From Streptomyces sclerotialus (GTDB lineage: Bacteria > Actinomycetota > Actinomycetes > Streptomycetales > Streptomycetaceae), in NCBI RefSeq assembly GCF_040907265.1, contig NZ_JBFOHP010000002.1, positions 496,001-560,000 of the forward strand: 64,000 bases of DNA, read 5' to 3'. The position numbers were made by a program, and so were the translations under genes. Each line of letters starts with the position of its first letter. Positions within the stretch are counted from its first letter, which is position 1. Shown here one piece after another: positions 16,324 through 24,713 of the stretch. The notes below the pieces were generated by a model. That model was not told the DNA's origin. It searched no databases and saw only the letters and a program-made list of their open reading frames with translations.

Positions 16324-16974
16324 ATGCCGCCGCTGCTTCCCGCCGATCCGACCGTGCTGCATCCGGTTCCCGACCAGCCGCGTGTGGTGCTGCTCAAGCC
16401 GCTGGTGACCTCGCCGCTGATCGAGGTGGGCGAATTCTCCTACTACGACGACCCGGACGACCCGACCGCGTTCGAGACCCGCAACGTGCTGTACCACTAC
16501 GGGCCGGAGAGGCTGGTCATCGGGAAGTTCTGTGCGCTGGGCGAGGGCGTGCGGTTCCTGATGAACGGCGCCAACCACCGTATGGACGGGCCGTCGACCT
16601 TCCCCTTCCCGATCATGGGCGGCTCGTGGGCCGACCACTTCGACCTGATCACCGGCCTGCCGGGGCGCGGTGACACGGTGGTCGGGAACGACGTCTGGTT
16701 CGGCTACCGGTCCACGGTGATGCCGGGCGTACGCATCGGCCACGGCGCGGTCATCGCCTCGGGGTCGGTGGTCGTCGACGACGTACCCGACTACGGCATC
16801 GTGGGCGGCAACCCGGCCCGCCTCCTCCGGCTCCGGTACGCCGAGGCGGACATCGCCCGCCTCCTGGACGTCGCCTGGTGGGACTGGCCGCTCGACCACC
16901 TCACCCGGCACCTCCGCACGGTCATGTCCGGCAGCGTCGACGAACTGGAGGCGGCGGCGCCGGGCCGGCAGTAG
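16324..16974 (+). CDS. CatB/Vat-like acetyltransferase
   Basis: A 216-residue hexapeptide acyltransferase of near-canonical Vat/CatB size. It shows the diagnostic order LVIGKFCALGEGVRFLMNGANHRMDG (catalytic His in NGANH), an STFPFPIMG loop, then VVGNDVWFGYRSTVMPGVRIGHGAVIASGSVVV, a GGNPARLLRLRY end of the helix, and WWDWPLDHL. Enzymes of this set acetylate hydroxyl groups of antibiotics or of unknown cell metabolites using acetyl-CoA. ATG 16324 follows GAGAGGT at 16311. Its stop is 19 bp from the sbcC stop, with a small CGGGGC-ATC-GCCCCG hairpin between. Confidence 0.85.
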   Translation: MPPLLPADPTVLHPVPDQPRVVLLKPLVTSPLIEVGEFSYYDDPDDPTAFETRNVLYHYGPERLVIGKFCALGEGVRFLMNGANHRMDGPSTFPFPIMGGSWADHFDLITGLPGRGDTVVGNDVWFGYRSTVMPGVRIGHGAVIASGSVVVDDVPDYGIVGGNPARLLRLRYAEADIARLLDVAWWDWPLDHLTRHLRTVMSGSVDELEAAAPGRQ

Positions 16975-16978
16975 CCCT

Positions 16979-16993
16979 CGGGGCATCGCCCCG
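16979..16993. terminator. Short hairpin between convergent genes
   Basis: CGGGGC-ATC-GCCCCG lies between the acetyltransferase stop and the sbcC stop. The 6-bp stem could serve as a weak terminator for both. Confidence 0.4.
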
Positions 16994-19900
16994 TCAGCCG
17001 GTGCCGTCGGCGACGCGGAGGCGGACGGACGAGCCGGTCCGGTGCTTGACGACCTCCAGCTGGGCCGGGATGCGCTGCCGCAGGTCGGCGACGTGGCTGA
17101 CGATGCCGACGCTGCGGTCCCGTTCGCGGAGGGAGTCCAGTACGTCCAGGACCTCGTCGAGGGTCTGTTCGTCGAGGCTGCCGAAGCCCTCGTCGATGAA
17201 GAGGGTGTCCAGCCGGGTGCCGCCGGCCTCGTCGGTGACGACGTCGGCGAGGCCGAGGGCCAGGGAGAGCGAGGCGAAGAAGGTCTCGCCACCGGAGAGG
17301 CCGGCCGTGTCACGCTCCTGGCCGGTCCACGCGTCGACGACGTGCAGGCCGAGACCGGAGCGGCGGGCACCGCCGGCCCGTTCGTCGGAGTGCACGAGGG
17401 TGTAGCGGCCCGCGGACATCCGGGTGAGGCGGGCGCTGGCGGCGGCCGCGACCTGTTCGAGGCGGGCGGCGAGGACGTAGGACTCCAGGCGCATCTTGCG
17501 TTCGTTGTCCGCCGAGGTGCCGGCCGTGAGCGAGGCGAGACGGGCCACGCGGTCGTACTCCTCGCGGAGCGGGGCCAGTTCGCGGGCGTCGGACTCGGCG
17601 CGCGCGGAGAGCCGGTCCAGTTCGGCGCAGCGGTCGCGTGCGGTGGCGTGGGCGGTGGCGGCGGCGCGCAGCCTGCGGGCCGCCGCCTCCGAGGCGGCGC
17701 GGGCCCGGTCGGTGTCGGCGGGCGGCAGGGCAGCGGCCTCGGCGGTGCGCGGGTCGGCCAGTTCGGCGGCGACCGCGGTCTCCTCCGCCTGCCAGGCGTC
17801 CAACTGGCCCTGGACGCGGCGCCATTCGTCGTCGCTCAGCAGGGCAGCGGCGGCGTCCCGCGGGGTGTCGAAGCCCGCCTTGTAGGCGTCGTCGGCGAGC
17901 GCGGCGTCGGCTTCCTTCAGGCGTTCGGCGGCGGTCTCGGCGGCCCGTACCGCGGTGACCGCCTCGGCGAGCAGGGTGACCTGCCGTTCCAGGCGGTGGG
18001 CGCGGTCGGCGACGCTCGCGCTGTCCCCGCGTGCCCTGCGCAGCCCTTCGGACAGGGCCTGTTCCTCGCGGTCCAGGGCGTCGCGGCGGGAGTCGCGGGC
18101 GGCGGTGCGCTGCTGGGCGGCCTGCTGGGCGGCCCTGCGCTGCTCGTACTCGCGCTCGGCGTGGGCGAGGGCTTCGCGGGCGGCGTGCAGCCCGGCGCCG
18201 GTGGTACGCGCTGCGGCGTACTCGGTGCGCAGCTCGGCGAGTTCCCGGTCGAGGGCGGCGACGGTCGCGTCACCGGCGCCCGCGGTGGCGGCGGCCAGCT
18301 CCTCCTTGACGGCCTGCCGGGTCCGCTCGGCCTCGTCGCGTGCGGTCACGGCGTCCTCGTACGCGGTGAACGCGCGCTCTTCCTGGTCGCGGTCCACGTG
18401 GCCGGCTTCCGTGCGGGCGGGGGCCGGGTGGCCGGTCGCGCCGCAGACGGCGCAGGGCTCGCCGTCCCTGAGGTCCTTGGCGAGTTCGGCGGCGATGCCG
18501 TGCAGCCGGGCTTCCTTGAGCTGCAGCCAGTGTTCGTGTGCCTGGTTCGCCGCTTCCTGCGCGCGGAGTGCGGCGGGTTCGGCGTCGGCCAGGGCGGATG
18601 CGGCGCGGTCCCGCCGGCGGGCGGCGGCCAGCCGGGCTTCGGCGGGCTCGATGCGGGCGCCGAGCTGTTCGGCGCGGGCCGCGGCTTCCTGGGCGGCTTC
18701 GATGCGGTGCTGGTGGGCGGCGCGGGTGGCGTCCCAGCCGGCCAGCCAGTCGGCGGTGTCCAGCAGGGTCTGTTCGTCGTCGCGGGCTTCTCGTTCGAGG
18801 GCGGTGCGTTCGGCGGCGATGTCGGCGGCGCGCTGCTCGTCGCGGCGGGCCGCGTCCAGGGAGCCCAGTTCGCCCCTCAGCCGGTGTTCGAGCGCGGCCA
18901 GCTGGTCGCCGCCGGCGTCGACGAGGTCGGCGCGCAGCAGCCCGCGGCAGCGGCGTTCGGCCGCGTGCGCCGCTTCGTGGTCGCGCCAGGCGGCGTCGCG
19001 CAGCGCGAGCCCGGGGGCGACGCGCTGGGCCTTGCGGGCGCGGTCCAGCCGCTGCCGGGCCCGGTCGCGGTCGGCGGCCTGTGCGTCGAGGGCTTCCCGG
19101 CGGCGGGCCTCGGCGTACCGCTGCTGGAGCCGGGCGCGTTCGAGGGTGTCCTCCAGCGCCTGTGCGGCCTCGGCCGCGGCGGTCTCGGCAGCGGTGGCCG
19201 CCGCCGCGGCGCTCTCCAGCCGCTCGCGCGCTCCTGACCTGGCGACGGCGGCCCAGGCCAGGACGGTGGCGGCGAAGCCGGGCTCGCCGGGTGCCGGCGC
19301 GGTTTCCGTACGGCCGGCCGCCTTCTTCGCCCGCGTACGGGAGCCCTTGCCGGTGGCCGTGGCGGACTCCTCGGCGCGGCCCGGTGCCGGTACGGAGCCG
19401 TCGGTGAGGTCGGGGGTGTCGCCCGCCGCCTGTGCCATGCGGTGGGCGAGCGCGAGGAGCCGGTCGTCGGCGGCGGTGACCCGGTCGGCCGCCGCCTTGC
19501 GTACCGCCGCGAGCCGTTCCTCCAGGGCCGCGAACCGACGGGTGTCGAAGAGCCGGCCGAGCAACTTGGCGCGGGCCTCGGCGTCGGCCCGCAGGAACCT
19601 CGCGAACTCGCCCTGCGGCAACAGCACGACCTGGCAGAACTGCTCCTTGCTCATGCCGAGCAGCTGCTGTATCTCCTCGCCGATCTCCTGGTGGGAGCGG
19701 CTGAGCGCCTGCCACTCCCCCGCGACCGGGTCGTACTCGCGCAGCGCGCTGTAGGCCTTCTCCATCGTCGTGCCCGTGCCGCGCTTCTTCGGACGGGGCT
19801 GTTCGGGCCGCCGGGTGATCTCCAGGCGGCGGCCGGCGACGGTGAGGTCGAGGACGACCTCGGTGGCAGTGCCGGGCGCGGCGAGCGCGCTGCGCAGCGA

Positions 19901-20092
19901 CTGGCCGCCGGGGCGGGCGCCGGGGACGGAGCCGTACAGCGCGAAGCAGACCGCGTCCAGGACGGAGGTCTTCCCGGCGCCGGTCGGTCCGTGCAGCAGG
20001 AAGAGCCCGGCGCCGGAGAGCCGGTCGAAGTCCACGGTCTGGGCGGCGCCGAACGGCCCGAAGGCGGCGAGCGTCAGCTTGTGCAGTTTCAC
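16994..20092 (-). CDS. sbcC: SbcC, SMC-like subunit of the SbcCD nuclease
   Basis: A 1032-residue Rad50/SbcC ATPase. Walker A GPTGAGKTS is at residues 35-43; two long Ala/Glu/Arg-rich coiled coils flank the zinc hook CAVC (Cys547 and Cys550); the ABC signature LSGGETFFASLS is near 931 and Walker B with the catalytic glutamate, TLFIDEGFGSLD, near 958. With SbcD it cuts DNA hairpins, processes blocked double-strand ends and limits palindromes. A 70-residue insert rich in Lys/Ala/Pro (KGSRTRAKKAAGRTETAP) interrupts the first coil near residue 250, which is common in Streptomyces. The gene starts 55 bp after the sbcD stop and is clearly co-transcribed with it. Confidence 0.95.
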   Translation of the reverse strand: MKLHKLTLAAFGPFGAAQTVDFDRLSGAGLFLLHGPTGAGKTSVLDAVCFALYGSVPGARPGGQSLRSALAAPGTATEVVLDLTVAGRRLEITRRPEQPRPKKRGTGTTMEKAYSALREYDPVAGEWQALSRSHQEIGEEIQQLLGMSKEQFCQVVLLPQGEFARFLRADAEARAKLLGRLFDTRRFAALEERLAAVRKAAADRVTAADDRLLALAHRMAQAAGDTPDLTDGSVPAPGRAEESATATGKGSRTRAKKAAGRTETAPAPGEPGFAATVLAWAAVARSGARERLESAAAAATAAETAAAEAAQALEDTLERARLQQRYAEARRREALDAQAADRDRARQRLDRARKAQRVAPGLALRDAAWRDHEAAHAAERRCRGLLRADLVDAGGDQLAALEHRLRGELGSLDAARRDEQRAADIAAERTALEREARDDEQTLLDTADWLAGWDATRAAHQHRIEAAQEAAARAEQLGARIEPAEARLAAARRRDRAASALADAEPAALRAQEAANQAHEHWLQLKEARLHGIAAELAKDLRDGEPCAVCGATGHPAPARTEAGHVDRDQEERAFTAYEDAVTARDEAERTRQAVKEELAAATAGAGDATVAALDRELAELRTEYAAARTTGAGLHAAREALAHAEREYEQRRAAQQAAQQRTAARDSRRDALDREEQALSEGLRRARGDSASVADRAHRLERQVTLLAEAVTAVRAAETAAERLKEADAALADDAYKAGFDTPRDAAAALLSDDEWRRVQGQLDAWQAEETAVAAELADPRTAEAAALPPADTDRARAASEAAARRLRAAATAHATARDRCAELDRLSARAESDARELAPLREEYDRVARLASLTAGTSADNERKMRLESYVLAARLEQVAAAASARLTRMSAGRYTLVHSDERAGGARRSGLGLHVVDAWTGQERDTAGLSGGETFFASLSLALGLADVVTDEAGGTRLDTLFIDEGFGSLDEQTLDEVLDVLDSLRERDRSVGIVSHVADLRQRIPAQLEVVKHRTGSSVRLRVADGTG

Positions 20093-20147
20093 GCGGTGCC
20101 CCCGGCCCGTCCCGCCGCCCCCGCGGCCGTGCTGGTCGTCTCCCCCG

Positions 20148-21311
20148 TCACGCCGACTCCTTCGCCGCTTCGTCCGTGCGTACCTCGTCGATCGCGGCGC
20201 TCAGCACGGCCCGTTCGGCCGCGTCGGCGGCCCGGCCCGGCCGTACGTGGGCCACGAAGTCCTCGGCGATCTCCTGGTCGGTGCGGCCGCGCAGCCGCTG
20301 CGCGTAGGAGACGGCCGGCTCGCCGTCGCGCGCTTCGGGCTCGAAGGCGAGGGCGAGGGTGTGCGGGAAGCGCTCGGCGAGCCGGGCCATCGGCTCGTGC
20401 GGCCGCGCGGGGTCGGTGAGGGTGGCCTCGACCCAGGACTCCTCGTACCGGGCGAGGTCCGGGTCGGCGAGCAGGTCGTCCAGCCGGCCGCGGAGTCGGG
20501 CGAGCGGCCGCGGCACGGGGCACGGCAGCCGTTCGGCGGCGACGGTGCCGTCCGCGCCCAGGTCGACGAGCCACATCGACTTGCGGTGGTGCGCCTCGGA
20601 GAAGGAGTACGCGAGCGGGGAGCCGGAGTACCGCACCCGCTCGGTGATCGTCTGGCAGCCGTGCAGATGCCCCAGCGCCGCGTAGTCCACGCCGTCGAAC
20701 ACCTCGGCCGGTACGGAGGCGACGCCGCCGATGGTGATGTCGCGCTCGCTGTCGCTGGGGGCGCCGCCGGTGACGAAGGCGTGCGCGAGGACGACGGAGC
20801 GGGTGCCGGCGGGGCGGGCCGCGAGGTCGGTCCGTACCCGGTCCATGGCCGCACCCAGCACCTGGGTGTGGTGTGCCTTCTCGGCACCGAGGGTGTCGCG
20901 GACGAGCGCCGGTTCGAGGTACGGCAGGCCGTAGCAGGCCACGTCGCCGTGGTCGTCGGCGAGCAGGACGGGGGTGCCGCAGCCGGCCGGGTCGGTACGC
21001 AGGTGGATGCCGGCCTTCGCCATGAGACGGGAGCCGACGCCGAGCCGGCGGGCCGAGTCGTGGTTGCCGGAGATCATGACGGTGGCCACGCCGAGGTCGG
21101 CGAGCCGGTGCAGCGCGTCGTCGAACAGCTCGACGGCGGCCAGCGGCGGCACGGCCCGGTCGTACACGTCGCCCGCCACCAGTACGGCGTCGATCTCGTG
21201 CGTGCGGACGGTCTCGACGAGGTGGTCGAGGAAGGCGCGCTGGTGGCCGAGCATGTTCACGCGGTGGAAGGAGCGGCCCAGATGCCAGTCGGAGGTGTGC
21301 AAGATTCTCAA
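20148..21311 (-). CDS. sbcD: SbcD, metallophosphatase subunit of the SbcCD nuclease
   Basis: A 387-residue Mre11/SbcD nuclease. The di-manganese motifs stand in order: SDWHLGRSF at residue 7, LVAGDVYDRAVPP near 45, ISGNHDSARRLG near 85, and LAHAFVTGG and GHLHGCQ further on, supplying Asp/His/Asn ligands. It cuts DNA when driven by SbcC ATP hydrolysis. ATG 21311 opens MRILHTSDWHLG, the normal family start. It is the first gene of the sbcD-sbcC pair. The upstream 157 bp before the kinase stop holds its promoter; no operator is obvious. Confidence 0.95.
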   Translation of the reverse strand: MRILHTSDWHLGRSFHRVNMLGHQRAFLDHLVETVRTHEIDAVLVAGDVYDRAVPPLAAVELFDDALHRLADLGVATVMISGNHDSARRLGVGSRLMAKAGIHLRTDPAGCGTPVLLADDHGDVACYGLPYLEPALVRDTLGAEKAHHTQVLGAAMDRVRTDLAARPAGTRSVVLAHAFVTGGAPSDSERDITIGGVASVPAEVFDGVDYAALGHLHGCQTITERVRYSGSPLAYSFSEAHHRKSMWLVDLGADGTVAAERLPCPVPRPLARLRGRLDDLLADPDLARYEESWVEATLTDPARPHEPMARLAERFPHTLALAFEPEARDGEPAVSYAQRLRGRTDQEIAEDFVAHVRPGRAADAAERAVLSAAIDEVRTDEAAKESA

Positions 21312-21468
21312 CAGACGGCTCCGACCTGCATGGTTTCCTTCCTCCGCGGGATGCGTCCACGACCGGCCCGCGACCGGTGGTCAACGGCACGCACCACGCT
21401 AGCGCCCCGGTGTCCCCGATTCCCCACGGACCTCGGTTTTCCGTCGCGCGGGGGCCGTTCCGGGGTGG

Positions 21469-22836
21469 TCACCCGCGGCGTCTCCGGCGCCGGACGACGC
21501 TCCGGCGGATCAGGAAGCCGACCAGGACGAAGGGGGCGAGGAGGACGGCGAAGGACACCACGTCCCGCATGGACCTGCTGATGAAGGGCGAGAGCAGGAA
21601 CACCAGCAGGATGCCGGCGACCAGCACGCGGTTCGACACCCGCTTCGTCACGGGCCCGGCGGAGGCCGGCGGAACGCTGCCCGCGTCGGCCGGGACCTGA
21701 GCGGGAAGCGGTGTCTGGACGGCATGCGGTGTCTGGACGGAGTGCGGCACCTGGACGGAGTGCGGCACCTGGACGGGCTGCGGCGGCTGCGCGACGACCG
21801 GCGGCTGCGCACCGCTCGGCGGCGGCACGAGGACCGGTGACGGGGCGATGGGCGGTGCCATGGTCGGCGGCGGACCGAAGCCGGGGACACCGGTCCCCGG
21901 CACGGGCTCCTGCCGCGGCCGGGACGGGCCGTCGGCCAGCCTGCGCAGCGACCGTTCGCGGCCGGCCAGGTCCTCGGCGAGTGCGGCGGGCACCACCTGC
22001 TGCCACTGGTGCGCGCGGGCGCCGATCCGGTCCAGCCACTCCCCCAGCGCACTCGCCGTCGGCCGGTCCTCCGGCTGCTTGACCAGGCAGGACGCCAGCA
22101 GGGGCCGCAGTACCTCCGGCACGCCGTCGAGGTCGGGGTCCTCGTGGACGATCCGGTACAGCAGGACGGGCGCCGAGGCGTTCTCCGCCGGCCGGGAGAA
22201 GGGGCCGCGTCCGGTCCCCGCGTGGGCCAGGACGGCGGCCAGCGAGAACACGTCGGCGGGCGCGGCGGTCCCGGTACCGGTGGCCTGCTCGGGCGCGAGG
22301 AAGCCGGGTGAGCCGATCATGCCGCCGGTGTGGGTGTGCCGGGAGTCGTCGGCGGCCCGGGCGATGCCGAAGTCGATCAGCCGCGGATGGTCACCGGCGA
22401 GCAGGACGTTGCCGGGTTTGACGTCCCGGTGTGCGAGACCGGTCTCGTGCACGGCCCGGAGCGCCCCGCACAGTTCGGCGGCCAGGGCCAGCAGGGCCGG
22501 TTCGGGGAGCGGGCCGTGCTGCTCGACCCAGTCGCCGAGCGACGGCGCCGGTACGTACTCGGTGGCCAGCCACTGCGGCCGCTGCCCGGCGGCGCTGTGG
22601 TCGATGACGGCGACGGACCACGGGGAGCGGACCCGGTCGCTGTTGCGGATCTCCCGGTCGAAGCGCGCTTCGAAGCCCAGCTCGGCGCCGAGGTCGGAGC
22701 GGACCGTCTTCAGCGCCAGCGGGCGTCCGGCTGCCGTGCGGGACAAGTACACCTGCCCCATGCCGCCCGCGCCGAGCCTGGCCAGCAGCGGATAGCCGCC
22801 CAGGGCCGGCGGATCCGCGGGTTCGAGACCGTGCAT
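21469..22836 (-). CDS. Ser/Thr protein kinase, membrane-anchored
   Basis: A 455-residue PknB-type kinase. The glycine loop LGAGGMGQVYL, the ATP lysine Lys43 in LALKTV, the catalytic loop HRDVKPGN (Asp138) and DFGIAR (155) are intact, so it should be active. After the kinase domain (ends near 275) comes a Pro/Val/Gln linker with four copies of a six-residue unit VQVPHS/VQTPHA, encoded by 18-bp direct repeats near 21705-21775. Two hydrophobic segments follow (VLVAGILLVFLLSPF and FAVLLAPFVLVGFLI) and a terminal run of arginines. No PASTA or other outer sensor is present, so any signal must be sensed inside or in the membrane. It is upstream of sbcD but separated by 157 bp. Confidence 0.88.
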   Translation of the reverse strand: MHGLEPADPPALGGYPLLARLGAGGMGQVYLSRTAAGRPLALKTVRSDLGAELGFEARFDREIRNSDRVRSPWSVAVIDHSAAGQRPQWLATEYVPAPSLGDWVEQHGPLPEPALLALAAELCGALRAVHETGLAHRDVKPGNVLLAGDHPRLIDFGIARAADDSRHTHTGGMIGSPGFLAPEQATGTGTAAPADVFSLAAVLAHAGTGRGPFSRPAENASAPVLLYRIVHEDPDLDGVPEVLRPLLASCLVKQPEDRPTASALGEWLDRIGARAHQWQQVVPAALAEDLAGRERSLRRLADGPSRPRQEPVPGTGVPGFGPPPTMAPPIAPSPVLVPPPSGAQPPVVAQPPQPVQVPHSVQVPHSVQTPHAVQTPLPAQVPADAGSVPPASAGPVTKRVSNRVLVAGILLVFLLSPFISRSMRDVVSFAVLLAPFVLVGFLIRRSVVRRRRRRG

Positions 22837-22961
22837 GGAAGTGTTCGTCCCCCTCGTCCCTTTTGCCGGCCCTGTGCGACGGACCGCAGTGGATCAACGC
22901 ACGACCAGCAGCGTAGAGGGCGGCGTTCGCGAGCGGGCACGGGGGACCGTGCCCGCCGCCG

Positions 22962-24326
22962 TCACACGACCTTGCCGGGGTTGAGGATGCCCCGCGGGTC
23001 CAGCGCTGCCTTGATCGCGTGGTGCATGTCCAGGACCGGACGGGAGAGCTCCTGGGCGAGGCCGTCGCGCTTGAGGAGACCGACGCCGTGCTCGCCGGTG
23101 ACCGTGCCGCCGAGGGCGAGCGCGTCCGCGATGATCTCGTGGAAGGCGGCCTGGGCACGTTCCCGGGCCGCGGTGTCGCCGGGCGGGGTGATGAGCAGGG
23201 GGTGGAGGTTGCCGTCACCGGCGTGGGCGATGTTGGCGATGAGGGTGTCGTGCCGGGCGGCGGCGCGCTCGATGCGGGCGAGCATCTCGGGGACGGCGGC
23301 CTTGGGGACGCAGACGTCCTCGGTGAGGACCGGGCCGAGGCGTTCCAGCGCCGGGTAGGCCAGCCGCCGGGCGTCGAACAGCGCGTCGGCCTCCTCCTGG
23401 TCGGTGGACTGCGCGGCCCAGGTGGCGCCCGCTTCCTCGAAGCAGGCCAGCATGCGTGCCGCTTCCTGCTCCCCGGCCGGGCCCGGCGCGTCCGTACGGC
23501 CGAGCAGGACCACGTCGGCGTCAACGGACAGGCCCATGTTCTTCCACTTGTCGACGGCGGCCAGGCAGTGCCGGTCGATCAGCTCCAGTGCCGAGGGCGT
23601 GAGCCCGGCGGCGCCGACGGCGGCGACGGCGCGGCCCGCGGCCACGACGGAGGAGAAGTACCCGGCGACCGTGCGCTCCGGCTCGCGCAGGGGCCGCAGC
23701 CGTACGGTGATCTCGGTGATCACTCCGAGCGTGCCCTCGGAGCCGACCAGCAGCCCGGCGAGGTCGTACCCGGCGACGCCCTTGGCGGTGCGCCGCCCCA
23801 GCCGGACCAGCTCGCCGGTACCGGTGACGACTTCGAGGCCGAGGACGTAGTCGCGGGTGACGCCGTACTTCACGCAGCACAGCCCGCCCGCGTTGGTGGC
23901 GACGTTGCCCCCGATGGTCGACCACGGCGCGCTGGCGGGGTCCGGCGGGTACCACAGGCCGTGCTCGGCGCAGGCGGCCCGCAGGTCGTCGTTGACGACA
24001 CCGGGTCCGACGACCGCGAGCCGCTCCACGGGGTCGATCTCGTGCACCGTGTTCATCTGCTCCGTCGACAGCACGACACATCCGTCGACGGCGTTGGCGC
24101 CGCCGGAGAGGCCGGTGCCGGCGCCGCGGGTGACGAGCGGGACGCCGTGCCGCAGGCAGGCCCGGACCACCGTGCGCACTTCCTCTGCCGTGTGCGGCCG
24201 GACGACGGCACAGGGCGTCCCGTGCGGCGCCCACTCCGCCTCGTCGTGGACGAACCCGGCGGCGACCTCCGGGTCCTCGACCAGCCGCCCGGCCGGCAGC
24301 TCCTGCCGCAGCTCATCGATCAGCAT
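22962..24326 (-). CDS. FAD-binding oxidase, GlcD/D-lactate dehydrogenase type
   Basis: A 454-residue flavoprotein of the VAO/GlcD group that oxidises 2-hydroxy acids such as glycolate or D-lactate. FAD-contact motifs are TRGAGTGLSGGANAV near residue 65 and TIGGNVATNAGGLCC near 137; the cap-domain metal motif IAHAGDGNLHPL lies near 375, and EHGVGLLKRDGL and the C-terminal ILNPGKVV are family standards. Length is full. The iron-sulfur partner GlcF is not adjacent, so it may work alone or as the single-subunit form common in actinobacteria. It begins at ATG 24326; the next gene upstream is divergent. Confidence 0.87.
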   Translation of the reverse strand: MLIDELRQELPAGRLVEDPEVAAGFVHDEAEWAPHGTPCAVVRPHTAEEVRTVVRACLRHGVPLVTRGAGTGLSGGANAVDGCVVLSTEQMNTVHEIDPVERLAVVGPGVVNDDLRAACAEHGLWYPPDPASAPWSTIGGNVATNAGGLCCVKYGVTRDYVLGLEVVTGTGELVRLGRRTAKGVAGYDLAGLLVGSEGTLGVITEITVRLRPLREPERTVAGYFSSVVAAGRAVAAVGAAGLTPSALELIDRHCLAAVDKWKNMGLSVDADVVLLGRTDAPGPAGEQEAARMLACFEEAGATWAAQSTDQEEADALFDARRLAYPALERLGPVLTEDVCVPKAAVPEMLARIERAAARHDTLIANIAHAGDGNLHPLLITPPGDTAARERAQAAFHEIIADALALGGTVTGEHGVGLLKRDGLAQELSRPVLDMHHAIKAALDPRGILNPGKVV

Positions 24327-24472
24327 GCCGGATCACCTGCCACTTCCTCGAGCACCTCTGCCATGTCCGCACGCTATCCACACCCCCGAGGGCCATGATC
24401 ACCGCCCCTCGGACGCGCACCCGGCCGCCGTGCCGGATGCGGGTCCGCTCCGCAGACGGCACGGTGGTGTGC

Positions 24473-24700
24473 ATGAGCAGCGCCCGGATCGTCATCCAGC
24501 CGCCCGCCCCCGCCGGCGGGCGGCACGTGCACGTCGACGGGGAGAACCTCGGCCTCGCGCAGAGCGACATGGACGTCGTGGAGTTCCTGCGGCGGAGCGG
24601 GCTGCCCGACGCCGAGCCCCTGCTGGACGATCCGGCCTGGGTCGAATGGCGCGGCGGCGGGGCGCACGACTACGGCGGCCCCAGCGCCAGCACCGCGTGA
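24473..24700 (+). CDS. Conserved hypothetical small protein
   Basis: Encodes 75 residues, MSSARIVIQPP followed by a Gly/Pro turn, RHVHVDGENLGLAQSDMDVVEFLRR, an acidic stretch and the C-terminal VEWRGGGAHDYGG. I recognise this as a pattern seen in Streptomyces proteins without assigned role. The ATG at 24473 is picked because upstream codons do not look coding; no strong ribosome binding site is seen. It converges on the acyl-CoA dehydrogenase with 13 bp between stops. Confidence 0.65.
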   Translation: MSSARIVIQPPAPAGGRHVHVDGENLGLAQSDMDVVEFLRRSGLPDAEPLLDDPAWVEWRGGGAHDYGGPSASTA

Positions 24701-24713
24701 CCGCGCACAGGGA

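Noticed and set aside
17042..19754. Several 300-700 codon frames antisense to sbcC
   Set aside because: No domain or start signals; sbcC has all its motifs on the other strand.
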